A stretch of DNA of 64,000 bases. Source: BNXB01 sp031556375 (GTDB lineage Bacteria; Bacteroidota; Bacteroidia; Bacteroidales; Azobacteroidaceae). The stretch is from NCBI GenBank assembly GCA_031556375.1, contig JAVBTA010000007.1, positions 8,311 through 72,310 on the forward strand, read 5' to 3'. Under the pieces are notes generated by a model. That model did no database searches and was not told the origin of the DNA. It saw only the letters and a program-made list of their open reading frames with translations. Below, in pieces: positions 6,984 through 16,201 of the stretch; the first letter of the stretch is position 1; the number at the start of each line of letters is the position of its first letter. Position numbers and translations under genes: made by a program.

Positions 6984-8876
6984 ATGAGAAAATGGCGTGT
7001 TGAGGACTCTGAGGAACTGTACAACATTCGTGGTTGGGGTTTAGATTATTTTTCAGTAAACGAAAGAGGGCATATTACGGTTACACCTAAAAAAGGTGGG
7101 GCTGCTGTGGATCTGAAGGACCTGATGGATGAGTTGGTGTTACGTGATGTTTCCGCCCCTTTGTTGGTGCGTTTTTCCGACATTCTGGACAACCGTATTG
7201 AAAAAATATCGAATTGTTTTAAGACTGCTTCGGAGGAATATAAATACGATGCACAGAACTTTATCATTTATCCTATTAAAGTGAATCAGATGCGTCAAGT
7301 AGTGGAAGAGATTGTAAGTCACGGCAAAAAGTTCAATATCGGTTTGGAAGCCGGTTCTAAGCCTGAATTACATGCGGTTTTAGCCATTAATACAAGTAAC
7401 GATTCATTGATTATTTGTAACGGATATAAAGACGAGGCATATATTCAACTTGCTCTGCTTGCACAAAAAATGGGAAAACGCATTTTCCTCGTAGTAGAAA
7501 AATTGAATGAGCTCAAATTAATTGCCGAATTATCAAAAAAACATAAAATTAAACCGAATCTGGGTATTAGGATTAAATTAGCCAGTGCAGGAAGCGGCAA
7601 ATGGGAAGAATCAGGGGGGGATGTCAGTAAGTTTGGATTATCATCCAGTGAACTACTTGAAGCTCTGGACTTTCTTGAAAAAAACAAGATGGAAGACAGC
7701 CTGAAATTAATCCATTTTCATATTGGCAGTCAGGTAACAAAGATACGTCGCATTAAAAATGCATTACGAGAAGCATCTCAGTTCTATGTTCAATTACGTA
7801 ACATGGGATATAATGTTGAATTTGTCGACATTGGCGGTGGTTTAGGCGTGGATTATGACGGGACACGTTCTTCCGGAAGTGAAAGTAGTATGAACTACTC
7901 TATCCAGGAGTACGTGAACGACTCCATTTCTACTTTAGTCGATGTATGTATCAAGAATGAAATCCCGCAACCTAACATCATTACTGAATCCGGTCGCTCC
8001 CTGACTGCTCATCATTCCGTACTCATTTTCGAGGTTCTGGAAACTGCAACTCTTCCGGAGTGGAACGAAGAAGAAGATTTACCGGAAAATGCACACGAAT
8101 TAGTTGTCGAACTATATAAACTCTGGGACGAAATGAATCAACCCCGTTTGATTGAAACCTGGCACGATGCTCAGCAAATCAGAGAGGAAGCTTTGGATTT
8201 ATTTAGCCTCGGACATCTTGATCTGGTAACGAGAGCTCAGGTTGAACGTCTTTACTGGTCCATTGCCCGCGAAGTATACAAAATGGCAAATGAAATGAAG
8301 CATGCGCCGGAAGAACTTAGGAAAATATCTAAAATGTTACCGGACAAATACTTCTGTAATTTCTCTCTATTCCAGTCTCTGCCGGATTCCTGGGCTATCG
8401 ATCAAGTATTTCCAATTGTACCAATTTCTCGTCTGGACGAAAAACCGACCCATACAGCAACGCTACAAGATATAACTTGTGATTCCGATGGTAAGATCGA
8501 TAATTTCATTAATATGAAGAATTATACGTATCATTTACCTGTACATACGATTAAGAATAAAGAAACATACTACATCGGAGTTTTTCTTGTTGGAGCATAT
8601 CAGGAAATTCTCGGAGATCTTCACAATCTGTTCGGAGACACCAATGCTGTGCACATTTCTGTCAATAAAGACAGCTATGAAATAGAACAAGTCATTGATG
8701 GAGAAACAATTGCAGACGTATTAGACTATGTCCAGTACAATCCGAAAAAGCTAGTCCGTACAGTAGAATCCTGGGTTACATCTTCAATGAAAGAAGGAAA
8801 AATCTCTGTCGAAGAAGGACGGGAGTTCTTGTCTAATTATCGATCAGGGCTTTACGGATATACCTACTTGGAATAA
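6984..8876 (+). CDS. speA: Biosynthetic arginine decarboxylase
   Basis: A 630-residue fold-III PLP-dependent decarboxylase that turns arginine into agmatine and CO2 for polyamine synthesis. Lys99 in IYPIKVNQ is the predicted Schiff-base lysine. The glycine-rich phosphate-binding stretch FVDIGGGLGVDYDG and the ITESGRSLTAHH motif follow in the expected order, and the long helical insert after it is typical of SpeA. The length matches the family. It has its own spacer upstream, containing the inverted repeats at 6826-6949. Spermidine or carboxyspermidine genes are not adjacent. Confidence 0.93.
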   Translation: MRKWRVEDSEELYNIRGWGLDYFSVNERGHITVTPKKGGAAVDLKDLMDELVLRDVSAPLLVRFSDILDNRIEKISNCFKTASEEYKYDAQNFIIYPIKVNQMRQVVEEIVSHGKKFNIGLEAGSKPELHAVLAINTSNDSLIICNGYKDEAYIQLALLAQKMGKRIFLVVEKLNELKLIAELSKKHKIKPNLGIRIKLASAGSGKWEESGGDVSKFGLSSSELLEALDFLEKNKMEDSLKLIHFHIGSQVTKIRRIKNALREASQFYVQLRNMGYNVEFVDIGGGLGVDYDGTRSSGSESSMNYSIQEYVNDSISTLVDVCIKNEIPQPNIITESGRSLTAHHSVLIFEVLETATLPEWNEEEDLPENAHELVVELYKLWDEMNQPRLIETWHDAQQIREEALDLFSLGHLDLVTRAQVERLYWSIAREVYKMANEMKHAPEELRKISKMLPDKYFCNFSLFQSLPDSWAIDQVFPIVPISRLDEKPTHTATLQDITCDSDGKIDNFINMKNYTYHLPVHTIKNKETYYIGVFLVGAYQEILGDLHNLFGDTNAVHISVNKDSYEIEQVIDGETIADVLDYVQYNPKKLVRTVESWVTSSMKEGKISVEEGREFLSNYRSGLYGYTYLE

Positions 8877-8878
8877 TC

Positions 8879-8909
8879 TTGTTTTTTCAAATAATATTTC
8901 ATACATTTG
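8879..8909 (+). promoter_or_regulatory. Promoter of the Rpn-type nuclease gene
   Basis: TTG (8879-8881), a 20-base spacer and TACATTTG (8902-8909) match the Bacteroidota pattern TTTG-N19-21-TAnnTTTG. It begins directly after the speA stop and predicts a leader of roughly 35 bases before the ATG at 8950. Confidence 0.6.
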
Positions 8910-8949
8910 CATTTTACAATTATCCTTAACCCATTTACTTATTTTAACT

Positions 8950-9906
8950 ATGGAAATTTTGGCACAGGAGAAATACCTGAATTTATTAACAGATTATGCT
9001 TTTAAGCGTATTTTCGGATCTGAATCCTGCAAGGATTTACTTATTGATTTTCTCAACGAAATAATTGCCGATCAGGGACAAATTATCAATCTGAGATATT
9101 TACCCAATGAACAATTAGGTTTACGGGAAAACGACAGAAAAGCGATATTTGACATTTATTGCCAGACTGATTGTAATAAACACTTTATTGTAGAATTACA
9201 GAAAGTCCGGCAAACTTATTTTAAAGAGCGCAGTATTTACTATTCGACTTTTCCGATACAATCCCAGGCATTGAAAGGAAAATGGAATTCCAGATTAAAT
9301 CCGGTATATACGATTGCGGTATTAGACTTTATTTTATTTGAAGAAAAAGAAGAAAAAGATTATTTTTTTCACAGTGTATTATTGAAAAATAATCAAACGA
9401 ACAAAATATTTTATGATAAGTTAGTTTATAAATTCATTGAACTACCGAAATTTAATCGGACTATCGAGCAGTTGAATACAAATTTTGAACGTTGGATCTA
9501 TCTTTTAAAAAATCTTCCAACATTTGAAAATCGCCCTCCTGAATTACAGGGAAAAGTATTTGACAAATTATTTAGGTATGCTGAAATACAACAATTAACA
9601 CAAAAAGAAATGGAAGACTATAAAAAAAGTATCTTAGAATACGACGATATCCAAGACGCCTTAGAATATGCCAAAGAAAAGGCAGCCGAAGAAGGCTGGA
9701 AAGATGGCGTAAAGAGGGGGCTTGAAGAAGGACGAAAAGAGGGACGAAAAGAGGGACGCAAGGAAGGAATGACAAGCGGAATTGAAGAAGGGAAGAAAGA
9801 AGAAAAAAGAATCATTGCTAAAAAATGTCTTTCGAAAGGCATGACTCTCAATGACATTGTCGATCTGACCGGATTGACAGAACAAGAAATCCAATCTTTA
9901 ATTTAA
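8950..9906 (+). CDS. Rpn/PD-(D/E)XK family nuclease (transposase-like)
   Basis: A 318-residue protein opening with LLTDYAFKRIFG, the signature of the PD-(D/E)XK nuclease/'putative transposase' family related to recombination-promoting RpnA. A plausible active site is Asp68 (DIYCQTD) with Glu82-Leu-Gln84 (VELQK). The C-terminal third is charged and contains a tandem EGRKEG repeat (bases ~9719-9770), then a short helical end with a TLNDIVDLTGLT segment that resembles a small HTH. Family members cleave DNA and occur in many copies per genome in Bacteroidota. No terminal inverted repeats or target duplication were seen around it, so I do not call it a mobile element. It has its own promoter. Confidence 0.8.
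   Translation: MEILAQEKYLNLLTDYAFKRIFGSESCKDLLIDFLNEIIADQGQIINLRYLPNEQLGLRENDRKAIFDIYCQTDCNKHFIVELQKVRQTYFKERSIYYSTFPIQSQALKGKWNSRLNPVYTIAVLDFILFEEKEEKDYFFHSVLLKNNQTNKIFYDKLVYKFIELPKFNRTIEQLNTNFERWIYLLKNLPTFENRPPELQGKVFDKLFRYAEIQQLTQKEMEDYKKSILEYDDIQDALEYAKEKAAEEGWKDGVKRGLEEGRKEGRKEGRKEGMTSGIEEGKKEEKRIIAKKCLSKGMTLNDIVDLTGLTEQEIQSLI
9719..9770 (+). repeat. Short tandem repeat encoding EGRKEGRKEG
   Basis: Four adjacent 12-base units of the type gaagggacgaaa (with gag/gaa and cga/cgc variation) lie in frame in the Rpn-type gene. Unit gain or loss would keep the frame and change a charged linker. Confidence 0.7.
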
Positions 9907-9946
9907 ATTTCTTATTTTTGTATCCGTTATTCTAATTTTTCACAAC

Positions 9947-10711
9947 ATGAAAATTATTTCATACAACCTGAACGGTATTCGATCTGCAAGTAGCAAAGGC
10001 CTTATGGGCTGGTTGGCTACAGAAAATCCTGATGTGTTTTGTGTACAGGAAACAAAAGCTCAGCCTGATCAAGTAGATTTGTTAGCCTTTAACGAACAGG
10101 GATTTCAATCCTGTTTGATCAACTCCGCTCATAAAAAAGGTTATAGCGGCGTCGCTCTTTTTAGTAAAAAAATTCCGGATCATTATACTATTGGCATCGG
10201 AAATACGTTTTTTGATGCAGAGGGACGAGTTATTCGGGCAGATTTTGGAGACATCACAGTTATATGTGTATATATTCCTTCCGGAACTTCCGGCGATGAA
10301 CGTCAGGCGTTAAAAATGGAGTTTCTTGTTTTATTTACAAATTATTTACAGGAACTGAGAAAAGAACGTCCGAACCTGGTAATTTGTGGAGACTATAATA
10401 TCTGCCACAAACCTATCGACATCAATCATCCGGAGCGCCATACCAAAATGTCAGGTTTCCTGCCTGAAGAACGAGAATGGTTCGATCAATTCATCGATTT
10501 GGGATATGTTGACAGTTTCCGTGAATTCAACAAAGAAGCAAATCAATATAGTTGGTGGAGTTTCCGTGCAGGCTCCAGGGACAAGAACTTAGGATGGCGA
10601 ATTGATTATCACATTGTTACGGAACCACTGAGATCAAGATTAAAATCAGCCTGCATCAAACCGGAAGTAAAGCATTCGGACCATTGTCCCGTTTGCCTGG
10701 AAGTTGAGTAA
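9947..10711 (+). CDS. xth: Exodeoxyribonuclease III / AP endonuclease
   Basis: A 254-residue member of the exonuclease-endonuclease-phosphatase fold that cuts DNA 5' to abasic sites and trims 3' blocked ends in base excision repair. Motifs in order: ISYNLNGIRSA (N7 region), VFCVQETKA (metal-binding Glu), VICGDYNI (Asp/Asn pair), WRIDYHIV and the C-terminal KHSDHCPV with the catalytic Asp-His. The length is normal. TATTTTTG at 9913-9920 is a possible -7 promoter element. The histidine kinase gene starts three bases after the stop, so the two are translationally close. Confidence 0.93.
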   Translation: MKIISYNLNGIRSASSKGLMGWLATENPDVFCVQETKAQPDQVDLLAFNEQGFQSCLINSAHKKGYSGVALFSKKIPDHYTIGIGNTFFDAEGRVIRADFGDITVICVYIPSGTSGDERQALKMEFLVLFTNYLQELRKERPNLVICGDYNICHKPIDINHPERHTKMSGFLPEEREWFDQFIDLGYVDSFREFNKEANQYSWWSFRAGSRDKNLGWRIDYHIVTEPLRSRLKSACIKPEVKHSDHCPVCLEVE

Positions 10712-10713
10712 TT

Positions 10714-11904
10714 ATGCAGAATTCGTACGAATCGAAACAAAAATTCAAGTATTTTTTCTTTGTTACCGCTATTCTGATAGCGATAGCCTCGATATTAGTC
10801 ACCAATAGTCTGGTAAAGAAACTAGCTCAGGAAGAACATAAAAAAGTCGAAACATGGGCTGAAGCGGTCAAGTTATTCGCAAAACAAACTCTGGACACAG
10901 AATTACAAACAAATGTTGATAAAAACGCTTTCAACGAATACGATAGTTTTGTCTTGCACATTCTTAGTGATAATACAACAATACCTCTTCTAAAGATTGA
11001 TGATGATGGAAATATGGAATCTATGAATATAGACTCTGCAAAGCTAAAAGATCCGGAATCCATCAATAAACTGATCAAAAAATTCAAAGAAAAAAATGCC
11101 CCTATTATTATTGATCTGGGAGAAAAAGGAGGAAAACAATACGTGTATTATGACGAATCTACTGTACTAAAACAACTGAAAGTTTTTCCTTATGTACAAT
11201 TGAGTGTCGTAGCTATCTTTGTAATTGTGTCGTTTTTGGCCCTCAGCAGCTCAAAAAAGGCAGAACAAAACAAAGTTTGGGTCGGATTATCCAAAGAAAC
11301 GGCACACCAACTAGGAACCCCAATCTCATCTTTAATGGCCTGGGTCGAATATCTGAAGACTAAAAATCCGGACATTCAATTCCTCAACGAGATGGACAAG
11401 GATGTACACCGGCTAAAAGTGATTGCGGAACGTTTTTCCAAGATCGGTTCAAATCCGGATCCGATACCAATGGACCTGGACGCGGCATTGAAGCAAATCA
11501 TTGACTACATGGGAAAACGAATTTCGGCTAAAGTTGTAATCAATTATCACCCCAGTGCCGAACCGACTTTTGTTATGATGAATGACTCCCTGTTTGGTTG
11601 GGTCATCGAAAACCTGATAAAAAACGCTGTCGATGCAATGGATGGAAAGGGTAAAATCGACATTGTAGTAACAGATTCCGGAAAAAAAGTAAAAATTGAT
11701 GTTTCCGATACAGGAAAAGGTATTCCAAAATCCAAGCAGGAAGCTATTTTTCATCCTGGGTATACGACTAAAACCAGAGGCTGGGGATTGGGTTTATCTC
11801 TTGTCAAACGAATTATTGAATCTTATCAGAAAGGTAAAATATATGTTTCCAATTCCGAAATAAACAAAGGAACCACTTTCCGCATTGAACTATCGAAAGC
11901 ATAA
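10714..11904 (+). CDS. Membrane-bound sensor histidine kinase (orphan)
   Basis: A 396-residue protein. One membrane helix lies near residues 13-32 and a second near 160-180, enclosing a ~130-residue periplasmic sensor region with no domain I recognise. The H-box ETAHQLGTPISSLMAW carries the phospho-acceptor His198. The ATPase part has an N-box (VIENLIKNAVDAM), a G1 box (DTGKGIPKSKQ) and a G2 box (TRGWGLGLSLVKRI). There is no response regulator next to it, and no receiver domain in the protein, so its partner is elsewhere. It starts three bases after xth. Signal unknown. Confidence 0.88.
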   Translation: MQNSYESKQKFKYFFFVTAILIAIASILVTNSLVKKLAQEEHKKVETWAEAVKLFAKQTLDTELQTNVDKNAFNEYDSFVLHILSDNTTIPLLKIDDDGNMESMNIDSAKLKDPESINKLIKKFKEKNAPIIIDLGEKGGKQYVYYDESTVLKQLKVFPYVQLSVVAIFVIVSFLALSSSKKAEQNKVWVGLSKETAHQLGTPISSLMAWVEYLKTKNPDIQFLNEMDKDVHRLKVIAERFSKIGSNPDPIPMDLDAALKQIIDYMGKRISAKVVINYHPSAEPTFVMMNDSLFGWVIENLIKNAVDAMDGKGKIDIVVTDSGKKVKIDVSDTGKGIPKSKQEAIFHPGYTTKTRGWGLGLSLVKRIIESYQKGKIYVSNSEINKGTTFRIELSKA

Positions 11905-11959
11905 ACAGTCCTATTCTAAAATTATTCCATATAAATTTCATTATTCCATTATTTTTACA

Positions 11960-11967
11960 TACCTTTG
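11960..11967 (+). promoter_or_regulatory. Putative -7 element for yceD-rpmF
   Basis: TACCTTTG matches TAnnTTTG and lies 27 bases before the GTG start at 11994. The -33 position holds TTTC rather than TTTG. Confidence 0.45.
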
Positions 11968-11993
11968 CGGAGTTTTTATAAAAAGTTTGTTCT

Positions 11994-12590
11994 GTGGGAA
12001 AGTTTGATCCGTATAAAGTAGACTTAAAAAGTATGACCAAAGATGTTCAGGAATATGAATATCTGTTGGAAAATAAGTTTTTTGGAGATATTGGCGGTGA
12101 CGACATTCAAAAAGGTAAAGTGAGACTCAAGCTGACTGTTAAAAAGTCTGCCGGCATTTATGAATTGAGCTTTGCAATAGAAGGAACAATCATCATTCCT
12201 TGCGACAGATGTTTGGATGACATGGAATTTCCAGTGACTTCAAATAACCGTCTGATCGTTAAATTAGGAAAAGATTATTCTGAAGAAAGTGATGAAATTG
12301 TTGTCATCCCTGAATCTGAAGGAATTATCAATCTGGCATGGTTTATTTATGAATTTATTGTCTTGACGATTCCAATCAAGCATGTACATGCTCCTGGAAA
12401 ATGCAATAAATCCATGACTTCAACGTTGAAGAAACATGCTCCTAAAGGAATGGAAGATGAGTTTGGAGGCGAAGGTGATGCCGGTGATATTATTATTACC
12501 GACAATGATACCGACGAAAGCGACGATGATGCTATCGATCCTCGCTGGGATGCGCTAAAAAACTTCAAAGAAGAAAATGATAATAATTAA
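11994..12590 (+). CDS. yceD: YceD/DUF177 family protein
   Basis: A 198-residue protein of the YceD (DUF177) family, linked to 23S rRNA and large-subunit assembly through its conserved position before rpmF. The visible family core is the pair of cysteines in IIPCDRCLDDMEFP and the following strand-rich region. The C-terminus is very acidic (DNDTDESDDDAIDP). The start is a GTG; no ATG precedes it in frame after the promoter element. rpmF follows 11 bases downstream, the classic pairing. Confidence 0.85.
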   Translation: MGKFDPYKVDLKSMTKDVQEYEYLLENKFFGDIGGDDIQKGKVRLKLTVKKSAGIYELSFAIEGTIIIPCDRCLDDMEFPVTSNNRLIVKLGKDYSEESDEIVVIPESEGIINLAWFIYEFIVLTIPIKHVHAPGKCNKSMTSTLKKHAPKGMEDEFGGEGDAGDIIITDNDTDESDDDAIDPRWDALKNFKEENDNN

Positions 12591-12601
12591 ATAATAAACA
12601 A

Positions 12602-12787
12602 ATGGCACATCCTAAACGAAGAACCGGACAAGCAAGAAAAGGAAAAAGAAGAACGCATGACAAAGCATTAATGCCTACAATGGCTGTATGTCCTAATTGC
12701 GGAGCGTGGCATATTTACCACACAGTATGTGGGGAATGTGGCTACTACAGAGGGAAATTAGCAATCGAAAAGGCTGCTGCGGTTTAA
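12602..12787 (+). CDS. rpmF: 50S ribosomal protein L32
   Basis: A 61-residue basic protein beginning MAHPKRRTGQARKGKRRTH, as L32 does. It keeps the zinc-binding cysteines in CPNCGAWHIYHTVCGECGYY. The gene follows yceD and precedes a strong hairpin, then fabH. The usual yceD-rpmF-plsX-fabH order of other bacteria is seen here without plsX. Confidence 0.97.
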   Translation: MAHPKRRTGQARKGKRRTHDKALMPTMAVCPNCGAWHIYHTVCGECGYYRGKLAIEKAAAV

Positions 12788-12827
12788 AAAATTGAGTTTG
12801 CGCTTTGGGCGCCCTCACAGAAAAATA

Positions 12828-12860
12828 GCCCTAAAAACAAGATTTTAGGGCATTTTTTTT
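12828..12860 (+). terminator. Intrinsic terminator after rpmF
   Basis: GCCCTAAAA (12828-12836) pairs perfectly with TTTTAGGGC (12843-12851), followed by a T run to 12860. It lies 20 bases before fabH, so it may end the yceD-rpmF message or reduce transcription into fabH-era-der. Confidence 0.85.
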
Positions 12861-12880
12861 AGAATTTTAAAAAAACAGAT

Positions 12881-13882
12881 ATGGGAAAAATTCATGCTGT
12901 AATTACCGGCATTTCGGGATACGTTCCGAATTACGTGATGACCAACGAAGAAATCTCACGGATGGTGGATACTACTGATGAGTGGATCATGACACGCATC
13001 GGAATTAAAGAAAGACGGATTCTCAAAAAAGAAGAAGGAAGCGGAGTTGGCCATATGGCCGCTAAAGCTGTTGAAGATTTAATTCAGAAAACAAATCTTG
13101 ATCCTAAAGAGGTAGAAGCCGTTGTTTTTGCCACATCAACTCCTGACTATATCATGCCTAATGCTGCTGCTTTAACCGCATACAGAACAGGTATGACCAA
13201 TGCATTTTGCTTTGACCTGAGTGCTGCTTGTAGCGGTTTTATTTATGCCCTGGAGGTTGCAAATGCATATATTGTTTCAGGAAAATACAAGAAAGTCGTA
13301 GTACTGGCAGGCGATGTATTGTCTGTTATTACCAACTATACCGACCGTAACACATGTCCTATCTTTGGAGACGGATGTGGTGCGGCCTTGCTTGAAGCTA
13401 CAGAAGAAGAAATCGGAATTATGGACTCTATCATGCGGACAGATGGAAACAGTCTGACTCATCTGAATATGATTGGTGGAGGCTCAGTTAATCCGGCATC
13501 GTTCGAAACCGTAGAAAAAAATCAGCATACTATCTGGCAAGATGGTAAAGTGGTGTTTAAACATGCTGTTTCAAGCATGTCTGATACCTGCGTTGAATTA
13601 ATGGAACGCAATAATCTGACTAAAGATGATATCAAATGGGTAGTTCCCCATCAGGCTAATCTTCGCATTATTGATGCTGTAGCCAACCGGATGGGAGTAT
13701 CTTCAGATAAAGTAATGATCAATATTGAAAAATATGGCAATACCAGCGCTGGAACAATTCCATTATGTTTATGGGACTGGGAACCACGCTTACACAAAGG
13801 CGATAATATCATTTTAACAGCTTTTGGTGCAGGATTCACCTGGGGTGCTACTTACTTGAAATGGGGCTATAACCCTAAATAA
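12881..13882 (+). CDS. fabH: 3-oxoacyl-ACP synthase III
   Basis: A 333-residue KAS III that starts fatty acid synthesis by condensing an acyl-CoA with malonyl-ACP. The catalytic triad is complete: Cys117 (DLSAACSGF), His257 (VPHQANLRI) and Asn287 (GNTSAGTIP). The length is normal. It is preceded by the rpmF terminator and followed two bases later by the GTG start of era. Together with der this forms a compact fabH-era-der group in which the stop and start codons nearly touch. Confidence 0.95.
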   Translation: MGKIHAVITGISGYVPNYVMTNEEISRMVDTTDEWIMTRIGIKERRILKKEEGSGVGHMAAKAVEDLIQKTNLDPKEVEAVVFATSTPDYIMPNAAALTAYRTGMTNAFCFDLSAACSGFIYALEVANAYIVSGKYKKVVVLAGDVLSVITNYTDRNTCPIFGDGCGAALLEATEEEIGIMDSIMRTDGNSLTHLNMIGGGSVNPASFETVEKNQHTIWQDGKVVFKHAVSSMSDTCVELMERNNLTKDDIKWVVPHQANLRIIDAVANRMGVSSDKVMINIEKYGNTSAGTIPLCLWDWEPRLHKGDNIILTAFGAGFTWGATYLKWGYNPK

Positions 13883-13884
13883 CG

Positions 13885-14766
13885 GTGCATAAATCAGGAT
13901 TTGTAAATATCGTAGGAAATCCAAATGTCGGAAAATCAACTCTGATGAACCGGCTTGTAGGAGAACGCATTTCTATCATTACCTCCAAAGCCCAGACAAC
14001 CAGGCATAGGATTATGGGAATTGTGAATACTGATGATATGCAAATCGTTTATTCTGATACCCCCGGAGTACTGAGGCCTAATTACAAATTACAAGAGAAC
14101 ATGTTGCAGTTTTCCGAATCCGCATTGGACGACGCCGATATACTACTGTACGTAACTGATATGGTAGAAAAGATCGACAAAAACGACTTTTTTCTACAGA
14201 AAGTACAAAAGACAACCTCCCCTATCCTACTGATAATCAACAAAATTGACTTATCCGATCAAAAAGGATTAGAGGCTAAATCAGATGAATGGCAACGGCT
14301 GCTTCCCAATGCTGAAATCATTCCGATTTCTGCGACTAACAATTTCAATATCAACTATATACAAAAAAGAATCACAGAATTACTTCCTGAATCTCCTCCA
14401 TATTTTGAAAAAGATGCCTTGACTGACCGTCCTGCACGTTTTTTCGTTACGGAAATTATACGGGAAAAAGTTCTATTATACTACCAGAAAGAAGTTCCAT
14501 ACTCTGTAGAAGTAGCTGTCGAGCTATTCAAAGAGGAGAAAGACCTGATCCATATCAAAGCCTTAATTATAGTGGAACGCGACTCCCAGAAAGGAATTAT
14601 CATTGGCGACAAAGGAATGGCAATCAAGAAATTAGGATCAATGGCTCGCAAAGACATTGAACGCTTTTTCGACAAAAAAGTCTTTCTTGAAATATTCGTC
14701 AAAGTAGAAAAAGACTGGAGGAGCAGAGACAATATACTGAGGAACTTCGGATATAAACTAGAATAA
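13885..14766 (+). CDS. era: GTPase Era
   Basis: A 293-residue ribosome-assembly GTPase that binds 16S rRNA. GTPase motifs: G1 GNPNVGKST, G3 DTPG, G4 NKID. A C-terminal KH RNA-binding domain carries IIIGDKGMAIKKLG. The start is GTG two bases after the fabH stop; the resulting HKSGFVNIVGNPN N-terminus is right for Era. der begins one base after the Era stop. Confidence 0.95.
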   Translation: MHKSGFVNIVGNPNVGKSTLMNRLVGERISIITSKAQTTRHRIMGIVNTDDMQIVYSDTPGVLRPNYKLQENMLQFSESALDDADILLYVTDMVEKIDKNDFFLQKVQKTTSPILLIINKIDLSDQKGLEAKSDEWQRLLPNAEIIPISATNNFNINYIQKRITELLPESPPYFEKDALTDRPARFFVTEIIREKVLLYYQKEVPYSVEVAVELFKEEKDLIHIKALIIVERDSQKGIIIGDKGMAIKKLGSMARKDIERFFDKKVFLEIFVKVEKDWRSRDNILRNFGYKLE

Positions 14767-14767
14767 A

Positions 14768-16081
14768 ATGAGCAATTTAGTAGCAATCGTAGGCCGCCCG
14801 AATGTGGGCAAATCAACTTTATTCAACAGGTTGATACAATCACGTCAGGCAATCGTAAATGAAGAAGCCGGTACTACCCGTGACCGTCAATATGGTAAAG
14901 CCGAATGGTTGGGACAAGAATTTTCAGTTGTAGATACCGGTGGATGGGTCATCAACTCTGAAGATATTTTTGAAGAAGAGATCAATAAACAAGTACAGAT
15001 AGCAATTGAAGAGGCTGATGTGATCCTGTTTTTAGTCGATGTAGTAAACGGAATTACTGATTTGGATGATGAGGTAGCTCAATTATTGCGTCGCTCTAAG
15101 AAACCGGTACTTTTAGTTGCAAACAAAGCGGATAATTTCGATTTATATCATCAGACTGCAGAGTTCTATAAATTTGGTCTGGGAGATCCATATGCCGTTT
15201 CTGCAATAAATGGTTCCGGAACCGGAGAGTTATTAGACGCTGTCGTATCTAACTTTAAGAAGAAAGAAGAAGATATCCCCGAAGAAGAATTACCTCGCAT
15301 TGCTATTGTCGGACGTCCAAATGCTGGAAAATCATCTTTGACAAACGCATTTATAGGAGAAGATCGTACAATTGTTACCGATATTGCCGGTACAACACGT
15401 GATTCTATCTACACAAAATATAATAAATTCGGGTTAAATTTCTACCTGATCGATACAGCCGGTATCCGGAAAAAAGGAAAAGTAAACGAAGATCTGGAAT
15501 ATTATTCTGTCATCCGGGCCATCCGTTCAATTGAAAACTCAGATGTTTGTATTTTGATGGTCGACGCCACCAGAGGTATTGAGGCTCAGGATATGAATAT
15601 ATTTTCTTTGATTCAAAAGAATAAGAAAGGCATTGTAATTGTTATCAATAAATGGGACTTGGTAGAAGATAAGAGCCAGAAAGCTATTAAAACATTTGAA
15701 GAGGCCATAAAAGAAAGAATTGCTCCATTCGTAGACGTTCCGATTATTTTCTCTTCAGCAACAACCAAACAACGTATTTTGAAGATATTGGAAGTTGCAA
15801 AAGATGTGTATGATGTACGGAAAACAAAGATTTCCACTCATAAACTGAACGAAGTTATGTTGCCGATTATTGAGAATACTCCTCCCCCAACCAATAAAGG
15901 AAAGGTGGTTAAAATCAAGTATATCACCCAATTACCCAAAACAGCTGTTCCTAGCTTCGTCTTTTTCTGTAATCTCCCTCAATGGGTAAAAGAACCATAT
16001 AAGCGATTCCTGGAAAATCAGATACGAAAACACTGGAATATGAAAGGAACTCCCATTAATATATTCATGAGAGAAAAATAA
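14768..16081 (+). CDS. der: GTPase Der (EngA)
   Basis: A 437-residue protein with two tandem GTPase domains and a C-terminal KH-like domain, needed for 50S subunit maturation. First domain: GRPNVGKST, DTGGW and NKAD. Second domain: GRPNAGKSS, DTAG and NKWD. Length and order are standard. It ends at a terminator hairpin and is the last gene of the fabH-era-der group. Confidence 0.96.
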   Translation: MSNLVAIVGRPNVGKSTLFNRLIQSRQAIVNEEAGTTRDRQYGKAEWLGQEFSVVDTGGWVINSEDIFEEEINKQVQIAIEEADVILFLVDVVNGITDLDDEVAQLLRRSKKPVLLVANKADNFDLYHQTAEFYKFGLGDPYAVSAINGSGTGELLDAVVSNFKKKEEDIPEEELPRIAIVGRPNAGKSSLTNAFIGEDRTIVTDIAGTTRDSIYTKYNKFGLNFYLIDTAGIRKKGKVNEDLEYYSVIRAIRSIENSDVCILMVDATRGIEAQDMNIFSLIQKNKKGIVIVINKWDLVEDKSQKAIKTFEEAIKERIAPFVDVPIIFSSATTKQRILKILEVAKDVYDVRKTKISTHKLNEVMLPIIENTPPPTNKGKVVKIKYITQLPKTAVPSFVFFCNLPQWVKEPYKRFLENQIRKHWNMKGTPINIFMREK

Positions 16082-16083
16082 AG

Positions 16084-16117
16084 ATAAGCCTGATTTTCAC
16101 AAGTCAGGCTTATTTTC
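16084..16117. terminator. Intrinsic terminator between der and btuF
   Basis: ATAAGCCTGA (16084-16093) and TCAGGCTTAT (16104-16113) form a perfect 10-bp stem. T-rich sequence follows on the + strand and also on the - strand (CTTTATTTTTC). It can end der and the convergent btuBGF operon. Confidence 0.8.
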
Positions 16118-16201
16118 AAGTAAAGGCAATCCCAATCCCTTTACTTTCTACACCAAATAAATTTTCAACCTCTTTCCGTCAGCTAAAGCCGACAGCAATG
16201 G

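Noticed and set aside
9572..9894. Three - strand frames rich in Pro, Ser, Phe and Leu
   Set aside because: They are antisense to the Lys/Glu-rich end of the Rpn-type gene.
8880..9946. Insertion sequence around the Rpn-type 'transposase' gene
   Set aside because: No terminal inverted repeats or target-site duplication could be seen, and the gene has its own resident-type promoter.
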